A stretch of DNA of 64,000 nucleotides from Luteimicrobium xylanilyticum (GTDB lineage: Bacteria > Actinomycetota > Actinomycetes > Actinomycetales > Cellulomonadaceae), in NCBI RefSeq assembly GCF_009429125.1, contig NZ_CP045529.1, positions 1,984,001 through 2,048,000 of the forward strand, written 5' to 3'. A model generated the notes under the pieces. It ran no database searches and had not been told where the DNA came from. It was given only the letters and a program-made list of their open reading frames with translations. Positions 50,278-57,183 of the stretch are shown piece after piece; the first letter of the stretch is position 1, and every line of letters starts with the position of its first letter. Position numbers and translations under genes: made by a program.

Positions 50278-51081
50278 TCAGCGATCCGCGTCGGCTGCGT
50301 CCTCCTCCGGTCGGGGCGCGACCGTCTCGTCCCGCTCGAGCACCGGGGCGTCGCCGAACTCCGGGTGCGCGAGCTCGAGCTCGTGCGCCACGAGGGGAGC
50401 ACGGGCCGCGGGGTCCGGCTCGACGTCCAGGGCCGCGCCGTCGTCGGACAGGTCGACGACGGTCCAGCCCCAGCCCCCGCCAAGCCCCTCCGGCCCGAGC
50501 TGACGGAGCACGGAACCCCGGCCGATCGGGGACAGCAGAGCGTCGTGGATCGGCACCACGACCGTGGGCTGCAGCGCCCGCACCCAGTCGACGACCTCGG
50601 CGAGCTTGAGCCAGGGGCCGGACACGGGCGTCAGCACGACGTGTACCCGCGCCCCGTGCGGCAGCTCCACGAACGCGTCCCCGGGGTGCAGGACGGCTCC
50701 GTCGACGACGTACCCCACGTTCGCGATCCGCGGCAGGTCCGCGTGGATCGTCGCGTGCGTGCCGCCCACGACGTCGACGTCGTGGCCCAGGACCCGCAGC
50801 GCCGTCCCGGGGACGGCCTCGTGGAGCCGCTGCAGCTCGACGCCGCGCGTCTGGAGGGCGGCGACGACGGCCGCAGGCGCCCAGACCTCCACGTGCGGCC
50901 GCTCGGCCAGGGCGGTGAGCAGCGGTTCGATGTCGACGTGGTCCGCGTGCTCGTGCGTGACGAGCACCGCGTCGACCGACGCGAGGGCGTCGGGCGACGA
51001 GAAGGCGCCCGGGTCGATCACGAGTGCACCGGAACGGTCGGTCAGGCGGGCGCAGGCATGGCCCAGGATCTCGAGCTTCAT
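50278..51081 (-). CDS. Metallo-beta-lactamase-fold hydrolase
   Basis: 267 residues. MKLEILGHACARLTDRSGALVIDPGAF then the metal motif LVTHEHADHVDIEPLLTAL (H-x-E-H-x-D-H), later His in GGTHATIHADLP, Asp in HPGDAFVELPHG and His in VVVPIHDALLS. UlaG-like group; substrate unknown. The acidic C-terminal tail (~60 residues) is unconserved. ATG 51081 has GACGAT 6 nt upstream. Last gene of the garA/ftsR cluster strand run. Confidence 0.9.
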   Translation of the reverse strand: MKLEILGHACARLTDRSGALVIDPGAFSSPDALASVDAVLVTHEHADHVDIEPLLTALAERPHVEVWAPAAVVAALQTRGVELQRLHEAVPGTALRVLGHDVDVVGGTHATIHADLPRIANVGYVVDGAVLHPGDAFVELPHGARVHVVLTPVSGPWLKLAEVVDWVRALQPTVVVPIHDALLSPIGRGSVLRQLGPEGLGGGWGWTVVDLSDDGAALDVEPDPAARAPLVAHELELAHPEFGDAPVLERDETVAPRPEEDAADADR

Positions 51082-51145
51082 GCCCCTATCGTCCGCCTCG
51101 GCGGTCCGTGGGGCGCGTCGGTCCGGTCACCGGACCGACGCCGGG

Positions 51146-51724
51146 TCAGCTCGCGCTACGTGCCCGACGACGCGCGGCGAGCTCGTCCTCGACGTCCGAC
51201 GTGGCGTCCTCGAGGCTCTCCGTCGGCAGCTCCGCGAGCGTCCCCTCGACCTCGCGCCACACCCGACCGACCGCGATGCCGAAGACCCCCTGCCCGCCCT
51301 GGACCAGGTCGATGACCTCGTCGGCGGACGTGCACTCGTAGACGCTCGCGCCGTCGCTCATCAGGGTGATGCCCGCGAGGTCGTTCACGCCGCGCTCGCG
51401 CAGCGTCTGCACGGCGGTCCGGATCTGCTGCAGCGAGACGCCCGTGTCCAGGAGACGCTTGACGATCTTCAGGACGAGGATGTCCCGGAAGCCGTACAGG
51501 CGGTGCGACCCGGAGCCCTGCGCCGACTTGACGCTGGGCTCGACGAGTCCGGTGCGCGCCCAGTAGTCGAGCTGGCGGTAGGTGATCCCCGCCGCCCGGC
51601 AAGCCGTCGGGCCGCGGTAGCCGATCGACTCGTCCTGCTCCGCGATCGCGTCACCGAACAGGAGTCCCTGGGCACCCTGCGGCACGGGTGCGCTGGTCGC
51701 GCCCGCCTCACCCTTGCTGCTCAT
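51146..51724 (-). CDS. MerR-family regulator (Rv1830/ResR-like)
   Basis: 192 residues. MerR HTH: SIGYRGPTACRAAGITYRQLDYWARTGLVEPSVKSAQGSGSHRLYGFRDILVLKIVKRLLDTGVSLQQIRTAVQTLRERG (~40-120). A C-terminal domain (DLAGITLMSDGASVYECTSADEVIDLVQGGQGVFGIAVGRVW) typical of the actinobacterial growth-control regulator Rv1830 (ResR/McdR). ATG 51724 after TAGGAGG. The 288-bp upstream gap holds three CCTC-N5-GAGG palindromes. In mycobacteria this protein links growth and division genes. Confidence 0.9.
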   Translation of the reverse strand: MSSKGEAGATSAPVPQGAQGLLFGDAIAEQDESIGYRGPTACRAAGITYRQLDYWARTGLVEPSVKSAQGSGSHRLYGFRDILVLKIVKRLLDTGVSLQQIRTAVQTLRERGVNDLAGITLMSDGASVYECTSADEVIDLVQGGQGVFGIAVGRVWREVEGTLAELPTESLEDATSDVEDELAARRRARSAS

Positions 51725-51891
51725 GCTGTGCCTCCTACCGGGCCCTGCGTCCTCGGCCTGCTCGCGGCGCCTCGATGGCGCCGGGGCCGCTCGACTCCCA
51801 TCCACGCTAGGGGTGGCAGGGGGGTCGGTCAACGACCGCGCCTCTCAGCGTATCGGGCGTGTCGCGACATCGCCGTCCGACGTCCACAGCC

Positions 51892-52007
51892 GGAGCCTCG
51901 ACCGGAGGTTCCGGCTCGGTCTCCAACTCTCACCCTCCACCTGAGGGTCGCCGCGTGCGGGCTTCGCTCCGGCAGCTCCTCCTTCGACCTCGACCTGAGG
52001 TCGAAGG
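51892..52007. promoter_or_regulatory. Three CCTC-N5-GAGG palindromes (candidate MerR operators)
   Basis: GGAGCCTC-gaccg-GAGGTTCC (51892-51912), ACCCTC-cacct-GAGGGT (51932-51948) and CCTTCGACCTC-gacct-GAGGTCGAAGG (51981-52007) share the 13-bp core CCTCsACCkGAGG. All lie in the 288-bp gap before the ResR-like merR gene. The last also directly follows the DUF151 stop and could fold as a terminator. Confidence 0.65.
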
Positions 52008-52012
52008 TACGG

Positions 52013-52495
52013 TCACGGGCCGAAGTCCTCCGGCTCGACCCCGTCCAGGAAGGACCGGAACCGCTCGACCTCACGCGCGCCGTCGTCGTCGACGACCTCC
52101 ACGCCGGCCCGTGCCACGACCTCCGCAGCACACAGCACCGGCGCACCCGTCCGCACCGCCAGAGCGATCGCGTCCGAGGCGCGCGAGTCCACCCGCTCCC
52201 CGTTGGACAGTGCCAGCTCGGCGAAGAACACGCCGTCCCTCAGCGCCACCACCTGGGTGCTCTCCAGGAGCACGCCCGTCGCCCGCAGGACGTCGCGCAG
52301 CAGGTCGTGCGTCATCGGACGAGGCGGCACCACACCGGCCTGGGCGCTCGCGATGGCCGACGCCTCCCGCGGGCCGATCGCGATCGGCACCACCAGCCCG
52401 GAGCGCGCGTCGAGCAGCAGCACGACGACCTCCTGGTCGCCGAGCTGGCGCACGCCCAGGACGTCGACAGGAACCATGGGGTCGTCACCGGCCAT
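52013..52495 (-). CDS. Bifunctional nuclease family protein (DUF151)
   Basis: 160 residues. MVPVDVLGVRQLGDQEVVVLLLDARSGLVVPIAIGPREASAIASAQAGVVPPRPMTHDLLRDVLRATGV, then VFFAELALSNGERVDSRASDAIALAVRTGAPVLCAAEVV: the DUF151 core with the SRASDAIALA motif. Plant and Thermotoga homologues are described as RNases/DNases; the bacterial role is uncertain. ATG 52495 has TACGGT 6 nt upstream. Equivalent to Rv1829. Confidence 0.92.
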   Translation of the reverse strand: MAGDDPMVPVDVLGVRQLGDQEVVVLLLDARSGLVVPIAIGPREASAIASAQAGVVPPRPMTHDLLRDVLRATGVLLESTQVVALRDGVFFAELALSNGERVDSRASDAIALAVRTGAPVLCAAEVVARAGVEVVDDDGAREVERFRSFLDGVEPEDFGP

Positions 52496-52501
52496 CACTC
52501 C

Positions 52502-52507
52502 ACCGTA
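52502..52507 (-). promoter_or_regulatory. -10 element, leaderless promoter of the DUF151 gene
   Basis: TACGGT (minus) 6 nt before the ATG at 52495, within the 46-bp gap after ftsR, so the gene can be transcribed separately. Confidence 0.45.
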
Positions 52508-52541
52508 CGACGGCCGCCCGCCGACGGGAATGACGACCGCG

Positions 52542-53321
52542 TCACGCGAGGTCGGTGATCTCCTGACGCAGCCACGCGGCGTGCAACCGGACGAAGAGGT
52601 CGCCGATCTCGTCCGCCGTCTCGTCCGCACGCGCCCGGGCCGCGGGCGACTGCTGGCTCCGCAGCGGCGCGACCACCTGCCGGGCGAGCGCGACCTCACG
52701 GTCGAGGGCCGTGCGCAACGACCGCAGGTGGCGCGGCTCGATGCCGTACCGCCCGAGCGCGCTCGCCGCCCGGAGGATCTCGGTGGCCGTCTCGTCGAGG
52801 CGCCCGCCGGGGCCGGGCCGCAACACGCCCGCGGAGACGAGCCCGTCGACGAGCGCCCGGTCGATCTCGGTCTCGGGCTCGCCGGGCGCGGGGGCCACCG
52901 GCGCCGGGCGCTCCCCGCCTTCCGGCGCGCGCACCTCGCGGACACGCGGCTCGTGGCTGCGCGTCGCGGGACGACCGAGCTCGATCTCACCGGCGTCGAG
53001 CTCCTCGAGGCGGTCCTTGATCACCTTGAGCGGCAGATAGCGCTCACGCTGCTCGACGAGGACGAAACGGATCCGCTCGACGTCCGCCGGACTGTACTGG
53101 CGGTAGCCCGCCGCCGTCCGCACCGGCTCCACGAGCCCCTGCTCCTCGAGGAACCGGAGCTTGGAGTGGCTGACCGACGGGAAGTCGTCCCGGAGCGCGC
53201 GCAGCACGTCCGAGATGCGCATCGTCGGTGTCCGCGCCACACCGGGCGGCCAGGCCCGCAGACCACCACGCCCCGAGCCGACCGGGTCGTCGTCCCTCGC
53301 GAGCGCGGACGACGTGCTCAC
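52542..53321 (-). CDS. ftsR: MerR-family regulator FtsR (Rv1828-like)
   Basis: 259 residues. After a 30-residue leader: MRISDVLRALRDDFPSVSHSKLRFLEEQGLVEPVRTAAGYRQYSPADVERIRFVLVEQRERYLPLKVIKDRLEEL (MerR HTH and wing, ~34-108). A Pro/Glu-rich linker precedes a helical dimer/effector domain. GTG 53321 overlaps the garA stop (GTGA). In Corynebacterium, FtsR activates ftsZ; Rv1828 is the mycobacterial counterpart. Likely controls division genes and perhaps its own cluster through ACCTGAGG-type sites. Confidence 0.92.
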   Translation of the reverse strand: MSTSSALARDDDPVGSGRGGLRAWPPGVARTPTMRISDVLRALRDDFPSVSHSKLRFLEEQGLVEPVRTAAGYRQYSPADVERIRFVLVEQRERYLPLKVIKDRLEELDAGEIELGRPATRSHEPRVREVRAPEGGERPAPVAPAPGEPETEIDRALVDGLVSAGVLRPGPGGRLDETATEILRAASALGRYGIEPRHLRSLRTALDREVALARQVVAPLRSQQSPAARARADETADEIGDLFVRLHAAWLRQEITDLA

Positions 53322-53797
53322 GCCTCGCCGCCCGTCCCCGCTGCCGCGGCACGGCTCTGGTAGTACGTCAGGCGGAACTTGCCGATCTGGACCTCGTCGC
53401 CCGTCGAGAGCGGGGCGGCGTCCACTCGGGCACGGTTCACGTAGGTGCCGTTGAGAGACCCGGTGTCGCGCACCGTGAAACGGCTGCCCTCGCGCACGAA
53501 CTCCGCGTGCTTGCGCGAGACCGTCACGTCGTCCAGGAAGATGTCAGCGTGCTCGCTGCGGCCCGCGCTCACCCGGTCCGCGTCGAGGAGGATCCGCTCG
53601 ACCCCGGCGCCGCCGCGCTGCATCACGAGGAGCGCCGAGCCAGGCGGGAGCGCCGCGATCGTCTCGGACTCCTCGTCGTTCGGACGGCGACGGCTGGCCG
53701 GCTCCTCCGGCATGTCCCCCACCTGGTCGGTGCGGTGGAAGCTGATGGTCGTGTCGCCGCCCCGAGGGTCCGTCGCGCCACCGCCGGAAACTGTCAT
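53318..53797 (-). CDS. garA: FHA-domain protein GarA
   Basis: 159 residues. An N-terminal tail with a phosphorylatable Thr pair (DTTISFHRTDQV), then an FHA domain: GSALLVMQRGGAGVERILLDADRVSAGRSEHADIFLDDVTVSRKHAEFVREGSRFTVRDTGSLNGTYVN, with GRS, SxxH and NGT hallmarks. GarA (OdhI in Corynebacterium) inhibits 2-oxoglutarate dehydrogenase and modulates glutamate enzymes until Ser/Thr kinases phosphorylate the tail. ATG 53797 after GAGGAGG. Confidence 0.93.
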   Translation of the reverse strand: MTVSGGGATDPRGGDTTISFHRTDQVGDMPEEPASRRRPNDEESETIAALPPGSALLVMQRGGAGVERILLDADRVSAGRSEHADIFLDDVTVSRKHAEFVREGSRFTVRDTGSLNGTYVNRARVDAAPLSTGDEVQIGKFRLTYYQSRAAAAGTGGEA

Positions 53798-53839
53798 TGC
53801 GCCTCCTCGGGACGTGGCACCGACCAGCACGGCCGGCGT

Positions 53840-53898
53840 GGGCGGAGGCTCCGCCCGTGACCGAAAAACCTACTACAACCTCAGGTGACAACAGTAGG
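53840..53898. promoter_or_regulatory. garA leader hairpin and promoter palindrome
   Basis: GGGCGGAG/CTCCGCCC (53840-53856) can form a hairpin in the garA leader. Upstream, CCTACT (53869-53874) and AGTAGG (53893-53898) flank ACCTCAGGT (53878-53886), which reads ACCTGAGGT on the coding strand, the same octamer as in the MerR palindromes at 51.9-52.0 kb. Confidence 0.5.
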
Positions 53899-53943
53899 CG
53901 GCGACGGCTGTCGCGCACAGCAGCGTCCGGCTGGTGTCACGGA

Positions 53944-55080
53944 TCAGGACCCCGAACCGGTCGCCGCGGGCTTGGGCGTCGCGTACTGGGGCGTGCCCGG
54001 CTCGCGCGTGGCCGTCACCTCGACCTTCTTGGGGGTCGTGACCTCGGCCGTCGCGCCGGTGTTCCGGACGGCGGCCAGCGCGCCGCCCGGGATGCCGAGC
54101 GCCGGGGCGAGCGTGTCCGGATCGCCGATCGCCGTCCACACGTACGGCGACGCGAGCGGCTGGCCGTCCGCGACGAGAGTGTCGCCGTGGACCTCGAACC
54201 AGCTCGACGCGACGAGCCGGACGCCGTTGACCTGCACGGCCTCGGCTCCTGCGTTCCGCAGCTCCTCCAGGACGTTGAACATGGTCGCGGCTCCCACGAC
54301 CTGGGTGCCCTGCTTGATCGTGAGGCGGATCCCCGTCCCCTCGGCGGGCAGCCGCCCCGAGAGGATGCCCTGGACCTCGGCCCGCTGGGTCGCGAGGTCG
54401 ATCGCGGCCTGCTGGCTCCCGGAGCTGCTCTTGAGCTTGTCCCGCGTCGTGGTGAGCTCGCTCTGCTCCTTCTCCAGGGTCTGCGTCCGCTGCGTGACGT
54501 CGTCGAGCAGCCGGACGAGGTCCGACTGACGCAGCGACGACAGGTTGTCGGACTGGTTCTGGTGCACCTGGACGATGAGCGCGAACCCCAGCGCCGCGCA
54601 CAGCACGGCGACGATGAGCTGGGAGGTGTTGAGCCGCGGACGCAGCAGGGTCCGCAGGCCGGACCAGCCGCGCAGGCCACCCGTCGACGCCGCGGACGGC
54701 GGCTGCTCCCGGGGCTCACGGTGCGCCGCGTGGTGGGCGACGTGATGCGCCGGGGCGGGGGCGTCGTCGTCGGGGCGCTCGGCCTCGGGCGCGCTCGTCG
54801 GTTCGGGCCTCGACTCGGCAGCCGTCGGGTCGACCGCGCCGGACTCCTCCGGCTCGTCAGCCGTGTCGGGTCTGTCGGGATCTTCGTCCCCCGGCGCGTC
54901 GTCGGGAGACTTCGGCTCCGGAGGCGGGGCGTCGGCGGTCGTCGTCGCGTCGTCGTGCTCCGCTGCGTCGTGCTCGGCTTCGTCGTTCGGGGGCGCGTCG
55001 CCGGACGCGGTGCTCGGCGCGGTGACCTCGGGCCCCGGCTCCGCCCGCTCCGGCTCGTTCGAATCCTTCGGCTCGCCCAC
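53944..55080 (-). CDS. DUF881 family membrane-anchored protein (acidic N-terminus)
   Basis: 378 residues. The first ~150 are disordered, Pro/Glu/Asp/Ala-rich (DEAEHDAAEHDDATTTADAP). One transmembrane helix follows (LIVAVLCAALGFALIVQVHQN), then a coiled coil (LLDDVTQRTQTLEKEQSELTTTRDKL). The DUF881 domain (VQGILSGRLPAEGTGIRLTIKQ, MFNVLEELRNAGAEAVQVNGVRLVASSWF, SPYVWTAIGDPDTLAPAL) is extracytoplasmic. Family associated with cell-division gene clusters. GTG 55080 only 3 bp after the sbp stop. Equivalent to Rv1825. Confidence 0.9.
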   Translation of the reverse strand: MGEPKDSNEPERAEPGPEVTAPSTASGDAPPNDEAEHDAAEHDDATTTADAPPPEPKSPDDAPGDEDPDRPDTADEPEESGAVDPTAAESRPEPTSAPEAERPDDDAPAPAHHVAHHAAHREPREQPPSAASTGGLRGWSGLRTLLRPRLNTSQLIVAVLCAALGFALIVQVHQNQSDNLSSLRQSDLVRLLDDVTQRTQTLEKEQSELTTTRDKLKSSSGSQQAAIDLATQRAEVQGILSGRLPAEGTGIRLTIKQGTQVVGAATMFNVLEELRNAGAEAVQVNGVRLVASSWFEVHGDTLVADGQPLASPYVWTAIGDPDTLAPALGIPGGALAAVRNTGATAEVTTPKKVEVTATREPGTPQYATPKPAATGSGS

Positions 55081-55083
55081 GCG

Positions 55084-55416
55084 TCAGGCCTTGAAGATGT
55101 GGCGGCGGATCGCGGCCGCGTTGGAGAAGATCCGGATGCCCAGGACGACGACGACGGCGGTCGAGAGCTGCGACCCGACCCCGAGCTGGTCGCCGAGGAA
55201 CACGATGAGCGCGGCGACCACGACGTTCGACAGGAACGACACGAGGAAGACGCGGTCGTCGAACATCCCGTCGAGCTTCGCGCGCAGCCCTCCGAACAGG
55301 GCATCGAGCGCCGCCACCACCGCGATGGGCAGGTACGGCTGCAACGACACCGGCACGGTGGGCTGCAGGACGAGACCGGCGACGACGCCGATCACGAGCC
55401 CGACAAAAGCGATCAC
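55084..55416 (-). CDS. sbp: Small basic protein (DUF1290, Sbp family)
   Basis: 110 residues with three hydrophobic segments (MIAFVGLVIGVVAGLVLQPTV, LPIAVVAALDALFGGLRAKL, FLVSFLSNVVVAALIVFLGDQLG) and LGIRIFSNAAAIRRHIFKA at the end. DUF1290 proteins are always found with DUF881 proteins and, in many Gram-positives, near division genes. GTG 55416 after AAGGAGG. Sandwiched between two DUF881 genes as Rv1824 is. Confidence 0.93.
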   Translation of the reverse strand: MIAFVGLVIGVVAGLVLQPTVPVSLQPYLPIAVVAALDALFGGLRAKLDGMFDDRVFLVSFLSNVVVAALIVFLGDQLGVGSQLSTAVVVVLGIRIFSNAAAIRRHIFKA

Positions 55417-55438
55417 TGCTGCCTCCTTCGATGGCTGC

Positions 55439-56293
55439 TCAGCCTAGCGGTTTCGCGTACTGCAGCGTCGACGGGCCGCCCCCGTCGAGATCGAGATGCT
55501 TCTCCGTCGCCACCGACGACTCGAGCCCGTACGACTCGCCGAGCACCTTGAGCTGGTCGGCGGCGTTCGACGCGGCGAACGTGCTCCGCAGGGTGTCGGG
55601 GTCTCCGATCGCCTGCACGTGGTACGGCGACGCGAGCCCGACGAAGTCGACGAGGATCGCGCTGCCCGCGCTCCGGATCGCGGTCGTGGACGTGAGGCGC
55701 TGGCCGTTGATCGCGACCGCCTCGGCGCCCGCCGCCCAGAGCGCGTTGACCACGTTCTGCAGGTCGGAGTCCTGCACCCGACGGTCGGGGTCGACGGTCC
55801 CGTCGTCCGCGACGGCGTCCGACGCGTCGGCGACGGTGACCGTGATCCCCGGCCCGGACACGGCGACCGCACCCGACGCCACGGTGTCGTCCTGGACCGT
55901 GGCGAGCAGGGACGGCGACTGCTCGGCGAGGGCCTGGGACTGGAGCGCGTTCACCTCGGCGCTCGTCGTGGCGATGCTGCGGCTCAGTGCGTCGGCCCGG
56001 TCCTGGCGTTCGGTGATCTGCTGCTGCAGGACGTTGCGAGCCTCCACGATGCTGGGCGACGGCGCGCGCAGGCTCTGCACCGCGACGACGGTCACGAGCC
56101 CGAGCGCGGCGGCGAGCAGGAGCGCGACCGTGCGACCCGGGACGGTCGGGCGGCCGCGGGTGCCGAGCTCGCGGGCGCGGGCCGCCTCGGCGTACCCCGG
56201 GTCGAGCGGATGGTTCATGACCTCCGTGAGGAGGGTCATGGACTCGTCGGGTCGTCGTGTCCCGCGCGGCTCCGTCGGGGTCGGGGCGCTCAC
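55439..56293 (-). CDS. DUF881 family membrane-anchored protein
   Basis: 284 residues. A short cytoplasmic segment (MTLLTEVMNHPLDPGYAEAARARE, conserved in the family) precedes one TM helix (TVALLLAAALGLVTVVAVQSL), a coiled coil (VLQQQITERQDRADALSRSIATTSAEVNALQ) and the DUF881 domain (VVNALWAAGAEAVAINGQRLTSTTAIRSAGSAILVDFVGLASPYHVQAIGDPDTL). GTG 56293 overlaps the pgsA stop as GTGA. Equivalent to Rv1823. Confidence 0.92.
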   Translation of the reverse strand: MSAPTPTEPRGTRRPDESMTLLTEVMNHPLDPGYAEAARARELGTRGRPTVPGRTVALLLAAALGLVTVVAVQSLRAPSPSIVEARNVLQQQITERQDRADALSRSIATTSAEVNALQSQALAEQSPSLLATVQDDTVASGAVAVSGPGITVTVADASDAVADDGTVDPDRRVQDSDLQNVVNALWAAGAEAVAINGQRLTSTTAIRSAGSAILVDFVGLASPYHVQAIGDPDTLRSTFAASNAADQLKVLGESYGLESSVATEKHLDLDGGGPSTLQYAKPLG

Positions 56294-56907
56294 GCCGTCG
56301 CACCCTGGGCGCCGTCAGGCCCGTCCGTGGAACGCAGGAGGCGAGCGGCGCCGCGCAGGTAGAGGAAACCGGCCCACCAGTACAGGCCCACGCCCCACCA
56401 GGCGAACGCCCACCCCGCGACGCCCGCGACCGTGCCGACCCAGCCGTCGATCTGGCCGAGCAGGAGGAGCGGGAACGCGTACATGAGCGTGAGCGTCGCG
56501 GCCTTCCCGATGAAGTTCACCGGCAACGGCCCGTAGCCCCGCCGCGCGAGCATCGGGAGCGTGAGGCCGACCGCGACCTCGCGCGCCAGCAGCACGACGA
56601 CGAGCCACCACGGGATGATGTCGCGCAGCGCGAGGCCGAGGAGCGTCACGAGGATGAAGAGACGGTCCGCGGCCGGGTCGAGCACCTGCCCGAGCCTGCT
56701 CACCTGGTGCAGGCGCCGCGCGGCGACGCCGTCGAGCCAGTCCGACACGCCGGAGACCGCCAGCACGACGATCGCCCACACGTCGTGGTGCGTCGCGATG
56801 AGGATCGCGAAGACCGGCACCAGCAGGAGCCGGATCACGCTGATGAGGTTGGGAACCGTCAGGACCCGGTCCGTCGCCTCGTCCAGATCGCCCTTGTCGT
56901 CCGCCAC
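56290..56907 (-). CDS. pgsA: CDP-alcohol phosphatidyltransferase (PgsA-like)
   Basis: 205 residues, ~6 TM helices. The CDP-alcohol phosphatidyltransferase motif D-G-x2-A-R-x8-G-x3-D-x3-D is complete in SDWLDGVAARRLHQVSRLGQVLDPAADR (~55-80). N-terminal VLTVPNLISVIRLLLVPVFAIL is typical of PgsA. It makes phosphatidylglycerophosphate or a related phospholipid. GTG 56907 with TAGACT 6 nt upstream (rc 56914-56919): first gene of the DUF881 operon. Confidence 0.9.
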   Translation of the reverse strand: MADDKGDLDEATDRVLTVPNLISVIRLLLVPVFAILIATHHDVWAIVVLAVSGVSDWLDGVAARRLHQVSRLGQVLDPAADRLFILVTLLGLALRDIIPWWLVVVLLAREVAVGLTLPMLARRGYGPLPVNFIGKAATLTLMYAFPLLLLGQIDGWVGTVAGVAGWAFAWWGVGLYWWAGFLYLRGAARLLRSTDGPDGAQGATA

Positions 56908-56913
56908 CGGGCC

Positions 56914-56919
56914 AGTCTA
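56914..56919 (-). promoter_or_regulatory. -10 element, leaderless promoter of the pgsA-DUF881 operon
   Basis: TAGACT (minus) 6 nt before the GTG at 56907; no Shine-Dalgarno. Confidence 0.5.
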
Positions 56920-56988
56920 TGAGGTGCCGGCGGCCGTGACGTCGGCCACGTCGGCCGTTGGCCCGGCGGTACCGCGGGGGCCGTCCGG

Positions 56989-57183
56989 TACGATGGATCG
57001 ACCCCCTTTCGCAGTCGTCGCCGTTCCTGGCTGGTGCTCGGTCGAAGACCGAGGCAACCGTCCGACTCCTCCGGGCCGCCGCACCCGCGGCGTGGACCCC
57101 TTCGTCGGAACCTCTTCTCGTGTGTCCCGGGAGATGCGACCGCGGCCCTTCGCCGCATGCGATCCCCCGACCGGACGGTTCCC
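56989..57183 (+). promoter_or_regulatory. Promoter and long structured 5' leader of the DEAD-box helicase
   Basis: TACGAT (56989-56994) is a -10 predicting a transcript from ~57001, giving a ~183-nt leader, exceptional in this window. It contains a triloop hairpin CTCGGTC-gaa-GACCGAG (57037-57053), CGCCGC-accc-GCGGCG (57077-57092) and GCGGC/GCCGC (57142-57156). A closing 9-bp helix pairs AACCGTCCG (57056-57064) with CGGACGGTT (57172-57180), which ends 3 nt before the ATG and covers the only Shine-Dalgarno-like GGACGG. Confidence 0.65.

Noticed and set aside
57034-57183. N-terminal extension of the DEAD-box helicase
   Set aside because: In frame but Arg/Pro-rich and unlike the family; RNA structure and the ATG at 57184 explain the region better.
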